In this document: positions 23,876 to 34,667 of the stretch, piece by piece
Position numbering within the stretch: the first letter of the stretch is position 1
Layout: each line of letters begins with the position of its first letter
Assembly (NCBI GenBank): GCA_037447655.1
Contig: JBBHKE010003562.1
Span: 145,458 to 209,457, forward strand
Length of the DNA stretch: 64,000 bases
Direction: 5' to 3'
From: Zygnema cylindricum
Taxonomy: Eukaryota > Streptophyta > Zygnematophyceae > Zygnematales > Zygnemataceae
Notes under the pieces: model-generated
Told to the model about the DNA's origin: nothing
What the model saw: the letters and a program-made list of their open reading frames with translations, nothing else
Database searches by the model: none
Position numbers and translations under genes: made by a program

Positions 23876-25124
23876 TGCATGGAGAATTGGAAGAGGAGAT
23901 CTTCATGCAACAACCCGAAGGATTTGTGGAGGAAGGAGAGGAGAGTAAGGTATGCCGGCTGATTAAATCTCTTTATGGTTTGAAACAGGCGCCTCGACAG
24001 TGGAATAAGAAGCTTGATGAGTGTCTTACCTGTTTGGGATAAATCCGGATCAGCTCAAATCACTCAATCTATGTTTTTGAAGATGAGGAAGGTTTTATAT
24101 TAATTGCAAATTAATGTTGATGATTTGCTTGTTTTAAGTAAATCAATGGAAAAAATTAATGAATTGAAAACGGATCTTAAGGGGAGATTTGAAATGAAGA
24201 TATGGGGGACGCAAAATATATATTTTGGGAATTTAGGTTGAAAGAGACCGAAAAAGAAAGATTATAAGATTAACTCAAAAAGAAGCAATAGGGAACATGC
24301 TTGAAAAATTTCAAATGGATAAAGCTAATAGTTCTACAACTCCAATGAAGTTGAAGAAGGGAAGTGAGGGGAGTGAGGAATAAGGATTCCTATTCTTAGA
24401 AGAGGAATTATCTCTTGAAAAAACAGAAGTTTATGCAGACTATTCCTTACAAGCAAGTAGTGGGAAGTCTAATCTATTTTATCAATTGTACCCGGCTGGA
24501 TTTAGCTACAGCTGTAGGAGTGCTGAGTAGAAGTCTAAATGCTCCCAATAAGAGGGATTGGGAGGCAGCTAAGAGACTCCTTAAATTTTTGATAGGAACT
24601 AGGGATCTATGGTTGCATTTTGGTGGGGAGAATATTGACATCACTACTTGGAGTGATGCCAGTTATGGTGATGCTCCGATGAGAAGATGCACTTCTAGAT
24701 ATGTATTATATGTCGGTGATGGGGCTTGCTGTTGGAGTAGCAAACAGCAAAAAGTTATTGCTAAGTTCACCATCGAGGCTGAGTATATGGCCTCTTGCTC
24801 TGCTGTAAAAGAATTGATGTGGGTCAAGTCTTTCCTTGATGAGCTTGGTCACCTTAAGAGTGGCTTGCAGATTTTTTTTTGTGATAATCAGGTAGCAATC
24901 GCTATTTCTGCAAATCCTAAAAATCATTTTAAAGCGAAACACATGGACATTAGACTCTGCTTTGTTAGAGAGAAAGTAGAAAAAAAAAAAAAATCAGTTT
25001 AAGTACCGACCAGATAGTGAGATGGTAGCAGATATGATGACCAAACCTGTGCCTTCCCTTAAGCTAATTTTCTGCAAGGAGAAGTGTTGTCTGAAATTAA
25101 AGATTGACTAGAAAATAAGGGGAG
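23876..25124 (+). pseudogene. RT (second half) and RNase H of B3
   Basis: Resumes at HGELEEEIFMQQPEGFVEEGEESKVCRL, runs to NKKLDECLTCLG, then TAA. The polymerase box is reached only after a one-base insertion near 24107 and reads NVDD instead of YVDD. RNase H is nearly whole from 24415 to 25002 (TTWSDASYGDAPMRRC, EAEYMASCSAV, FCDNQVAIAIS) until a long A run near 24980 shifts the frame. MVADMMTKPVPS follows in the new frame. The purine tract AGGGGAG precedes the LTR. Confidence 0.87.
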
Positions 25125-26189
25125 TGTAGAAATTAATGGTTATTTTAAAGTTTTTCTAGGTCTAAATAGAAATATTGAAGGAAGCCGAGGCAGTCTACCT
25201 CTAACTTCTCTCTCCGACTCTCAAACTTGTCGCAGTCACTGAGAAATTGGAGAGGAAGCTAGAGCCATGGCTACCTTGGCTATCTAGAGGTTTAGGGGAT
25301 ATAAATATTAATTTATTTACCATTAGGGGTTTATTTACTAAAAGAATATGTGATGCCTCCAGAATTTTATTGTGGTACCTGCCGGACGGTAAGCTGCCGG
25401 TAGTCGGTAGCCTTATGTGTTTAGTCTACACCTAGTGTTACATACAATAGGGTTTGATATTTAATTAAACATTAACACGTAGGATTATTCATTTATTTGA
25501 AACTTTTTAAAGGAGACATAGATCCATTAATGTAAAAGTACGGATTACAGTACGGATAAGAAACAAACACCGCGCATTTATTTCTTTAATAAAACGAATA
25601 CCGCGCATGTATTTATTACAGCTATGATTAGATGTGAATTTAATCGGACGGCCGGAATTAAACGCCGAGATCGCGGAAGAGTATTTCGGCGGCTTTTGGT
25701 CATCGCCACATCGGATGACACGTGGTGGAATGACATTGGATCACGGCATCTCCAAGGATAAAAGGAGCGAATCTGGATATACCACGTGTTATCATTTAGG
25801 CCATGTCGTACAGTGTTCATACAGAAAAAACAGAACAGCTGTACTTTTGTGTACGGAAGTGTAATCTGATTCGCTCCGTACCTTAGTAGATTAAGGTCTG
25901 TGAGAGAGATAGAACTTAGAAAAATTAGGAGATAGGACCCTCTCTCCCAGAGAGCTTCTGTACAAAAGGTAAACTTTGACCCTTCATAACTTACTGCTCA
26001 GGGGAGCAAATTCATAGATTTTTTTTGCTATCGACTCAAGGGAGTCTTGCCTTCACAGATGTGAAGTTGGTTAGTGTTTTTCTGCCAGGGTGGCAGTTGT
26101 TCTTGTTGAAACACAAAGGGGTCAGGGTTATCCTAGGGGCTTCTTGGAAGCTATCTACTCTGAGGACTTATGGAGGTCTCAAAGTTTCA
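25125..26189 (+). repeat. 3' LTR of B3 (1065 bp)
   Basis: TGTAGAAATTAATGG start and GTTTCA end. It is followed directly by the duplicated ACATC and minus-strand B2 sequence, not by a primer site. This fixes the B-family LTR end as lying 20 bases past the gag ATG. Confidence 0.9.
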
Positions 26190-27836
26190 ACATCCACTAC
26201 AATCACTAAGAAACTCACTCTCACCAAACTGAATTCCTTCCACCACTCACATCTTTTTTATCTCTCTTAACTTTTATAGATTCACATGCCCAAGCCTCTT
26301 ATGCCACAACATTATATCTTTGACACCAGCATAATAAAGTTTCGTCTTTTCATTGCTTAAAATCAGTGTAAACATCCCTTAGCTACCTTTCTCAGCATTG
26401 ACATAAACTTCCTCCTCAAAACTAGCAGTTCATACTCCTTTCCTAGTGCTAATATCAAATCCTTTATCATTCAATATAGATGTAGAGATGAGGTTTTTTT
26501 TCAGCTCTGGAATAAACAATAGATCGGAGAATGTTACTATGGATGTCTTTCTTTCTCTTAACACTTTCACACCTACCGATCCTACAAGAGTAGCAGTGAC
26601 TATCCTCCCATCCTCTTACTCTATCTCTACGGTGGGAATCTTTCTTATCTTAGTGAACTGGTGTTTATCCTTGCACATGTGCACTGAGGCACCTGAATCT
26701 TTAATCCAGCTTGCTTCACCATTTAATCCACCAAAAGCACATTTCTACTTTCGTGGAATTTCGACTTTCGTATTTTGCCTCTAACTCCTCATCCAATAGG
26801 AGTTCATTGTCATTGTCCTCGGATCCGCCTTATGTACCTGTGTCACATGGGCCTTTTTCTTTCCTCTCGCAGGTCTTGTGGTTTGCCCCTCTTTTAACCG
26901 CAGCTCGGTTAACTTAGTGCACTCGCCATAAAATGCCTTGGTTTCTTACAAAGTTGACACAAACCCTTGGGAGCCCTCGGTCCAAATTTGTCGGTCTAAT
27001 TTTTCTACCTTCCCCCTTGATAAATTTCGACTAGTTTCCTAAAATCATTTATCCTCCAATTGGTCCCAGCTGCCAAGTCTTGCTCACTCTTGCCTCCCCT
27101 TTGGATCTCAATCGTATTCTCCCATACGAGAATCATCTGACCACAGAATTACATATCCACCTCGAGTCTAGCAAGTCTTGCACACGGTTGACTATGTTCT
27201 CGAACTCATCCGGTAACTTCATGAGCAAGTAGTTAACCTTTTCTTTTTCACTTTCTTATTTTCTTGCACTCTGTTGTTCCATGAAAAGTGTAGCAAGCTC
27301 ATTGCAAAAATCCAACATCGTCCCACCTTTGTATACATACGCATTAATTTTTCAATTAGCCAACTGCTGTTGCTGAATCGTACCACTTTGGTAAATCTTT
27401 ATATGAGCCACCCAATGATCAAATGCCCTCTCTTCGTGCAAATAAGGAGATGCAAGCCCTTAAGTAAGATGACGGAGGATAAAGTGCTTTGCCACCATAT
27501 TGTTGTATTCCGAAGTATTGGTATCATTCTCCTCGATCCGTGAAATAGGTGACAGGAATGCCGGATTGGTTGCTATTGGTGTTATCATATCCTTCTCCTT
27601 TCCTTTGTTAAACACCCCCCTTTCTTTTGCCTTCTTTATTGGAGATAGATATGCATCTCTGGTGAATCTACTTCCTCTAAAACCCTAGAGGAATGCAAGG
27701 ACTAGATAGACGCATCATGCGTCCACTCGTTATTCCCAAAAACCTTTTTTCACATAGAGCTATTGTCATCATTCTTTCCCAATATATGTAGCCAGTTCCA
27801 TTAAAGATAGGCACCTAAGAGGATGGGCTAATAACC
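26190..27836 (-). pseudogene. Gag, protease and GAG-pre-integrase of B2 (broken)
   Basis: Read from high to low coordinates: primer site at 27821-27836 with one extra base, gag with CEKRFWG-type and NMVAKHFILRHL-type residues near 27460-27500, LPDEFENIVNRVQDLLDSR near 27180-27220, and NTIEIQRGGKSEQDLAAG near 27070-27110. A zinc knuckle (CQLCKKPRHFMA, last Cys lost) lies near 26925-26965. The protease site DSGASVHMC near 26680-26700 keeps the canonical Gly. WHKRLGHVN lies near 26290. The gag ATG is at 27854-27856, inside the LTR. Stops and shifts are frequent in gag. Confidence 0.8.
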
Positions 27837-28885
27837 TACAACTCTGAGACCTCCATTGGCCCTCAGAGTAAGCAGCTCACAAGAAGCCAGTAGGATAACC
27901 GTGACCCCTTTTTGTTTTAGCAAAAGTAAATGCCTCTTTGGCAGACAAAAACTTTGGCCACCTCCACCCTTATGAACGCATGACTTTCTTGAGTTGTTAG
28001 CAAAAAAAATCTCTCAAATTTCTCCCTTGAGCAGTAAGTTATAGAGGGTCAAAAATGACCATTTGGATAGAAGCTCTATCTGAGAGAGGGTCCTACCTAC
28101 CAAATTTTTTTATGTCCTATCTCTCTCTAAAACTCTATCTACTGAAGTACGACACCAATCATAATACTGTGTTGTACAAAAAGGTACAGGTGTCGGTATA
28201 AGTTTTGTACCGCTATTGTATGACTTGGCTAACAAGTCGAAACATATCAAATTTGGATTCATTCTTGTAATCCCCAGAGATGCTGCAATCCAATGTAATT
28301 GTGCCACGTGTCAATCGATATAGCGGTGACCGCAAATATTTGAAATTTTATTTTGCGATCTCGGCATCCTTTGCGGCCGTCTGATCAAAACCGAGTTTCA
28401 ATTGTAGCCGTTGTAAATACTATCTCGATATTTGTTTTGTTGTCAAAACAAAATGTGCGGTATCCGTTTTGGAACCATACGGTACTCCATATTTTACCAA
28501 ACTGTATCCATGCATATCGTATATAGTTTCATTGAAATGAATTTGTTCATGTCTAACTGTTAAAATATTTATCAAACCGCGCATTCTTTAGCACTAGTCT
28601 AGAATTCTAGGATAAAGCTAGCCGCTACTAGCTAACTTGATGGACGACATGTACCAAGATCCAATCATGGGTCCGTAAAATACCTTTTTGGTAAACCTAC
28701 TAAAAAAAACTGCATGTCTCTTTGTGGATAACACACGCAGCCATGGCTCTAGCTCCCTCTTCATCTTTCAGTGACTGCAACAAGTGTGGGAACTGAAGAG
28801 AGGAGTTAGAGGCAGAATGTCTCAACTTCTTTTTTGCTTTTCAGTTTAGACTTATAAAATACTAAAAGAACCATTAATTTATACA
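27837..28885 (-). repeat. 5' LTR of B2 (1049 bp)
   Basis: On the minus strand it starts TGTATAAATTAATGG at 28885 and ends GTTGTA (CA mutated to TA) at 27837 before the degenerate primer site. It is visibly more diverged from its 3' partner than the B3 pair is, consistent with B2 being older. Confidence 0.85.
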
Positions 28886-29155
28886 ATAAGGTTTTTGGAA
28901 GGGAAAGGTAGCTTGAGTTAGCTCAAAGCTGTAGACTATGGCCGGCGCGTATATGCGTATACCTGGTCATCTTTAGTTGAGTAATTATGCTTAATTATTA
29001 CTTCAACTTTTGTTTGTTCGTTTTTTATGTAGAGGGTATTTAGTGGGAATGTGAGCATGGGAAAGACATCTCTGATTTTGTATTAAGGAGTGGAAAAGGC
29101 CTCTGGTGAGATATAATTTTTTTGTCGCATCTCTTTGTTATCTTTGTCTTGCTTT
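28886..29155 (-). other. Short internal fragment behind a minus-strand D-type LTR
   Basis: A 270-bp stretch between B2 and the D-type LTR. The minus strand continues the LTR's short frame (after VVEQQ) into KQDKDNKEMRQKN and then meets a stop. It could be the 5' end of a D internal region, but no Gag motif is strong enough to be sure. B2 ends the fragment. Confidence 0.4.
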
Positions 29156-29792
29156 TGTTGTTCTACAACCATTGTTGTAGAAGGGGAACCAGCAGTAGTA
29201 GTGGAAGTAGACATGAAAAAAGTAGAAACTATTAAGCACGAACTCAACAACTAACTTTGATCTAACACAAAATATGAATCAAAAGGCCAATATACCTCAA
29301 ATTTGCCACAATGATACAAAACACAATAAATTGACAATCCCACAAATTGCATCCCTAATGACCTAGTAAACCACAAGATATGACGTTTGGAAGTTTCCCA
29401 AAAACTGTCCATAAAATATCATAATCCCAAAACTGGATAATACAAAATTGTCTAAGTCATAAGTTATATACTCACAGTAAGTATCTACTGGTCACACTAA
29501 TTCTCGTGACCTAACTAAAGTACTTTCTTGACTTATGAAAAATTATCCAACCTGTAAGTTTCTGTACCGTGAGTACTTCCAAAATCCTAATTATTACTTT
29601 CCGAAAACTAACCAATGAAACACAATTTTCTAATGCGCTAAAGTACATTTTTTTTTTTCAAATATGTACATATAGTGGACCGTACAATAAATGTTTCTCG
29701 TGCTTAGTCAGCGGTGGTGGCTAAAGTCCAAACGACTGTGGTAGTGTCGTACGAACCACCTAAGTGCGTATGGTATGCTTCGTCACTTGTGG
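29156..29792 (-). repeat. Family D LTR, minus strand, 5'-truncated
   Basis: On the minus strand it ends GTAGAACAACA at 29156 and carries the D-typical short frame starting ATG-Ser-Thr-Ser-Thr-Thr-Thr. Its upstream part is missing: at 29792 it is cut by the start of the chimeric B/C LTR. Confidence 0.7.
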
Positions 29793-30832
29793 TGTAGAAA
29801 TTAATGGTTCATTTAGTATTTTTTAGGTTTAAAATGAAATAAAGAAAAGAAGGCGAGGCAGTCTGCCTCTAACTCTTATCTTCACTTGTCTGCCTCTAAC
29901 TCTAACACTTGTCGTAATCACTGAAGGTTGAAGAGGGAGCTAGAGCCATACGTGCCTGTGTTCACCAAAGAGAGACACAAAAGAGGTAATTAATAGTTCA
30001 ATTCTCTATTTTATTTATACTTTAAAGAGAGAGAGTCAGGATCAAAGGCAGGCCATGGCTGCCGCTATATTTAGAAAGTGGCGGATTTTGATGTAGAGAA
30101 TATTTTACCAAAATGTTGCCTAATTCCAAATTTGAACCTGCAACCTCTAGATTCTATAAAGCCGGTCACCTTAACCATTAAAGCGCTACGAAACGATACA
30201 AGTGACCGATTTCAAAGATATATAAACATTAACCCAACGGCTAATTAACACCTAACTAACGAAGAGGAAGAATTCATGCACGTACGCGAATCTCAACCGT
30301 GTAAAATATGTTTTGATCAGAAGACCAACATTTTAGCCGCCATCCGAAATGAGCATTTGGCGGCATTTGGAGATAGCGTCACGCGGTGCCATGTGGCGCC
30401 GCATTATTGGATGCCAGAGAAGATGGGTGGAGGAACCATGGCTCCCGATTTGAGAGGAGTTACCTTGTAGACTATGTCGTACAATGGACATACAATAAGT
30501 ATATCGCCAATTGTACCTTATTGTACTATATAGTGTTCTTATTAGAATAGGGTTTAGAAGTAGGTAGTCGTGAGTAGGCAGACTAAGACTTAGTGATATA
30601 TAGGTACCTCTCTCTAAGAGAGCTTGTAAATATCATCTTTGACCACCCATAACTTACTGCTTAGGGGAGCAAATTCTGAGATTCTTTTTGCCTTTATAAG
30701 ATTGAACGTGGTCACAGTTTTTGTTTATCAAGGTGTCAATTATTCTTGCTGAATCACAAAGGGGTCAAGGTTATTCTAGAGGCTTCGCGTGAGTTGCTTA
30801 CTCTGAGGACCTTTAGAGGTCTGAGAGTTGAA
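29793..30832 (+). repeat. Chimeric LTR: B start, C middle, B-like end
   Basis: The first about 190 bp match family B (TGTAGAAATTAATGG, CTCTAAC blocks). From about 29986 (GAGGTAATTAATAGTTCA) it matches family C, including the CACGCGGTG block and GGGTTTAGAAGTAGGTAG. From about 30650 it is again B-like (TGAATCACAAAGGGGTC). The antisense tRNA-like block of the C part is at about 30121-30190 and is the best preserved in the window. Confidence 0.7.
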
Positions 30833-32247
30833 GTTTATGGGCCCACCCTTTAGAGCACCCATCTTCAATGCTTTTGGCTTCATATATTGGTAAAGTATGA
30901 TGACAAGAGCTCTATGTGAGAAAAGGTTTTGGGGAATAGTAAGTGGAGTGGTGAGGCGTCCAATTAGTCTTCAGATCCCTCCAGGGTTTACAAGAAGGAG
31001 ATTCACCAGAGATGCAGATCCATCTCCAACAGAGGAGACAAAAGAAGGGGAGGTGGTGGACAAAGGAAAAGAGAAGGAGACAGTCACACTAATAGTAACC
31101 GGTTAAGCATTTATATCACCAATTCTGGAAAACGAGGAGAATGGTAGCGATACATAGGACTCAAAAAATATGGTTGCAAAACACTTCATCCTCCGCCATC
31201 TTACTCAAGGGCATGCATCTCCTCATTTGCAGGTAAAGAGGGCATGGGATCTTTGAGAGGCTCTTATACAGATGTACCAAAGTGGTACAATTCAAGAACA
31301 TCAGTTGGCTGATCCAAAAATTGACGCATATGCATACAAGGGGGGGAAGATGTTAGATTTTTGCAATGAGCTCGCAACACTTTTCATAGAGCTAAAGAGT
31401 GCTAGACAGGCTGAAACTGAAAAGATGAAGGTTAACTGGCAAATGAAGTTACCAGATGAGTTCAAGATCATAGTCAACCGTGTACAAGACTTCTTAGACT
31501 AAAGGTGGATATGGAATTTAGTGGTATGAATGATTCTCGTTCAGAAGAATACGATTAAGATCGGAAGGGGAGGAAAGAGTGGGCATGCCTTGGCTGTTGG
31601 GACCTATTGGACGAACAATGATTCTAGAAAACAAGTAGGAAATTATGGAGGGGGGAGGCAAAAAAATCAAACCGACGAGTTCGGACGATGGGCTCCCAAG
31701 TGTTTGTGCCACTTTGGTAAGAAACTAGGGCACTACATGGTGGAGTTCCTTAAGTAAACCAAGCTGATGTTAAAGGGGGTGCAGACAGGTGGACCCTCAA
31801 GAGGAAAGAAAAAGCTCCTTCTGACACAAGTACATGAGGCGGAATCCGAGGACAAGAACGATGAGCTCTTATTGGAAGAGGAGTTGGAGGTGAAAAACGA
31901 CGTCGAAGTTCCACAAAAGTAGATATTTGCTTTCGGTGGACTAAAAGGTGAAATAGACTAGATTGTAGATTTAAGTGCCTCTATACACATGTGTAAGGAT
32001 AAACACCTGTTCACTAAGATAACAAAGATTCCCACCGTATAGATAAAGTACACGGATTTAAGAATGTCACTACTACTCTTATAGGATCAATATAATTGAA
32101 AGTGTTAGTAGAAGAAAAGACATCCATAGTTACATTCACCAATGTATTGTTTATTCTTGAGCTGAACAAAAACCTCATCTCTACATCTGTATTAGATGAT
32201 AAGGGATTTCATACTCGCACTAGGAAAGGAGTCTTTACTACTAGTTT
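30833..32247 (+). pseudogene. Gag, protease and GAG-pre-integrase of BC (broken)
   Basis: Gag landmarks are CEKRFWGIVSGVVRRP, KHFILRHLTQG, KGGKMLDFCNELATLFIEL, MKLPDEFKIIVNRVQD and a damaged knuckle CHFGKKLGHYMVEF (two Cys lost) near 31707. The protease site is eroded to VDLSASIHMC near 31965. LNKNLISTSVLDDKGF near 32165 belongs to GAG-pre-integrase. Many stops. Confidence 0.78.
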
Positions 32248-33312
32248 TGGTAGAAATTGATGGTTCTTGTTAGCATTTTCTAGGCCTAAATTGAAACACA
32301 GAAAGAAGCCGTGGCAGTCTATCTCTAACATCTCTCTGCAACTCCCACACTTGTCGCAGTCACTGAGAAGTTAGAGAGGAAGCTAAGCCATGGCTACCTA
32401 GGCTATCTAGAGGTTTACGGGAAATATATTAGTTGATTTTACGCTACGTAGTTCATTTAATAAAAGGATAGATGTCGGAATCAAGATTTGATCTAAATAC
32501 CTGCCGAACGTTAAAAAACTGGTAGCCGCTAGACTTATCCGTTAAGTCTAGGACTAGTGATAGATGCTATAGGGTTTATTATTTATTTCAACATTACCAC
32601 GTATGATAATTCATTTAACTGCAACTGTTTACGGGATATATAGATCTAGTTATATAAAAGTACGGATTACGGTATATATAAGAAACGAGTACCGCGCATT
32701 TGTTTCTTTAACGAAACAAATATCGCGCAAGTATTTACGACGGCTACGATTGAAATCTGCATTCAATTAGACAGACAGGAAGAAAGCCGAGATCGCGGAA
32801 GAGAATCTGGGCGGTTTGTGGTCATCTCCACATCGGATGACACGTGGCAAAATTACGTTGTATCGCGGCATCTCCAGGGATTACGAGATTGAATCCACAT
32901 ATTACATGTGTCGAATTTTAGGCCATGTCGTACATTATCCCTATAGAAAGTACACTAGCAGCTGTACTTTTATGTACAAAAGTGTAATATGATTGGTTTC
33001 GTACATCAATAGATAGAGTTTGTGAGAGAGATATGACTTAGAAAAAATTGGTAGAGAGGACCCTCTCTACCAAAGAGCTTTTGCACAAAAGGTCAACTTT
33101 GACCCTCCAAAACTACCAGCTCAAGGGAGAAAATTTAGAGATTCTTTTTGCTATTGACTCAAGGGAGTCTTGTCCTCACAAAGGTGAAGGTAATCAGTGT
33201 TTTTATCTAAGGATGGTAGTTGTTCTTGCTGAAACACATAGGGGTCAGAGTTATCCTAGAGGCTTCTTGGAAGCTGTCCATTCTAAGGACATATGGTGGT
33301 CTCAAAGTTTCA
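32248..33312 (+). repeat. LTR of B4 (1065 bp)
   Basis: Starts TGGTAGAAATTGATGG (one extra G compared with TGTAGAAATT) and ends TTTCA. GGTCAACTTTGACC is at 33091-33104. The gag ATG (33293) lies 20 bases before its end. Confidence 0.82.
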
Positions 33313-33563
33313 GGTTATCGGCCCACCCTATAGGGTACCCATGTTTAATGGAACTGGCTTCATATACTGGGAAAGAATGATGACAGGAGCTCTATGCGAA
33401 AAAAGGTTTTGGGGGATAGTAAGTGGACGAGTGGGGCGTCCATCAAGTCTTGGAATCCCTCCAGGGTTTGGAAGAAGGAGATTCACAAGGAAAGCAGATC
33501 CATCTTCAACAAAAGAGACAAAGGAAAGAGAGGTGGTGGAGAGAGGAACAGAGAAGAGACGAC
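33293..33563 (+). pseudogene. N-terminal Gag of B4 (truncated by LTR E)
   Basis: Open from the ATG in the LTR through the primer site: VSKFQVIGPPYRVPMFNGTG, then YWERMMTGALCEKRFWGIVS, PSSLGIPPGFGRRRFTRKAD and the TKETKEREVVERG linker. The primer mismatch changes Met-Gly to Ile-Gly. About 90 codons remain before the insertion. This is the clearest view of a B-family Gag start. Confidence 0.82.
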
Positions 33564-34560
33564 TATTGAAATTAAAAGATTTTCTTATGTATTTTCTAGG
33601 TTTATAAGGTTATCTAAAATGAGGAAAGAAAAGCACAGGTAGCTTGCTCCTAACTTCTTTCTTTAGCCCTATACTTGTGTTAGTAACTAGAGGTTGAAAA
33701 AGAAGCTAGAACCATGGCTGCCTATGCTTCTCCTAGAGTTAGAAGGCAGTCCTTTGTTAAACTTACCAAAAAGGTTAACAGACCTTGGATTTGATCGTGG
33801 TAGCTATCGTCCGTCTGAATAGACCAGCGTCGTTATCATGTAGCCTAGCACCTGTGTCGAGGTTTATAGGGTACGATAGCTACTTAAAGATGTAAAAATA
33901 AGAAAGTTCATTTAACTGACGAACAGACTACAATCACATAGATATAGTTAGATAGAATCACATCTAAAAGTAGTGCTTGTATTTTAACGGCTATAAATTA
34001 AGACCGATATCAATCGGACAACGGAGGAAGAAGCCAACATCGCGGAATGCACAATTTGGCGGTTTGCGGTCCAAGCCACGTCGGGTGACACGTGGCAACA
34101 TAACATTGGATGGCGACATCTCTGGGACATACCATGGCGAACCCAGAAATGGCAAGCGTCATCGTAATGGCCATTTGGTATAATGGCTGTATAGAAAGTA
34201 CTCCGGGCCAAGTACCTTTCTGTACTGTACATTGAACTGATTCACTTTGTATTTCAGTAGTAGGGGGATAAGAGAGGGGTTCAAAACTTAGAAAATATTA
34301 GGTAGCAGCCTCTCTCCCAGAGCTCTTCTATATAAAAAGTCATCTTTGACCATTGATAATTTACTGCTCAAGGGAGCAAATTCAGTGATTCTTTTTGTGG
34401 CAAACTCAAGGAAGTCAGCTCTTCGAAGGGGTGCATTTGGTCATTCTATATTTTGTCATGTTGTCAGCAATATTCAGACAAAGCTTAAAGAACTGAGGTT
34501 ATCCTAGAGGCTTCTAGCAAGCTGCCTAATTTGAGTACCAATGGAGGTCTCAAAGTTGCA
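33564..34560 (+). repeat. LTR of family E (997 bp)
   Basis: Begins TATTGAAATTAAAAG (TG mutated to TA) inside the B4 gag and ends GTTGCA directly before a perfect primer site. Its overall plan matches A and B (CTCTCTCCCAGAG block, tRNA-like antisense block near 33785-33855), but the sequence is clearly separate. Confidence 0.78.
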
Positions 34561-34667
34561 GGTTATGGGCCCACCCTCTAGGGTGCCCATATTGAATGGG
34601 ACTGGGTTCATATACTGGGAGAGTATGTGTTGATTTGAGGCTGCAGGTGCCCTTGAAGAAGAAAAAA
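34561..34667 (+). other. Perfect primer site and 107-bp internal stub of E
   Basis: GGTTATGGGCCCACC at 34561-34575, then the gag start (SRVPILNGTGFIYWESM). The sequence changes near 34630 to unrelated bases and an A run. LTR F begins at 34668. The rest of E is missing. Confidence 0.75.

Larger units (their letters stand above)
15562..26189 (+). mobile_element. Copia element B3, inserted in B2
   Basis: Complete plus-strand B element with LTRs at 15562-16629 and 25125-26189. It is flanked by a perfect 5-bp target duplication ACATC (15557-15561 and 26190-26194). Its coding region is interrupted by element C (19736-23870). LTR pairs look about 93 percent alike by eye. Gag, protease, integrase, RT and RNase H are all present with scattered stops. 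Confidence 0.93.
11821..28885 (-). mobile_element. Copia element B2 (minus strand), host of B3 and C
   Basis: Full-length minus-strand B element: 5' LTR at 27837-28885, 3' LTR at 11821-12867, internal region split by B3 at 15561/26190. Dropping B3 and one copy of the 5-bp duplication restores the continuous integrase zinc-finger reading SDCSGCAQGKAHRLP across the break, which proves the nesting. The outer flanks read ATAGA (11816-11820) and ATAAG (28886-28890). They are similar but not identical, so B2's own target duplication is either mutated or absent. Confidence 0.88.
29793..32247 (+). mobile_element. Copia element BC with chimeric LTR, 3'-truncated
   Basis: LTR at 29793-30832, primer site GTTTATGGGCCCACC at 30833-30847 (one mismatch), then gag, protease and part of GAG-pre-integrase. 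The internal region ends abruptly in the VFTTSFG-type segment at 32247, where a B LTR begins. Integrase, RT and RNase H are absent. Confidence 0.75.
32248..33563 (+). mobile_element. Copia element B4: LTR and start of gag
   Basis: B-family LTR (32248-33312), then primer site GGTTATCGGCCCACC (33313-33327, one mismatch) and gag until 33563, where LTR E begins. It either inserted into BC or is the 3' LTR of BC after internal loss and recombination. I see no duplicated flank that would decide this. Confidence 0.75.

Noticed and set aside
25125-28885. Large inverted repeat of LTR sequences suggesting a palindrome
   Set aside because: It is explained by plus-strand B3 inserted in minus-strand B2; target duplication and restored reading frame leave no need for an inversion.
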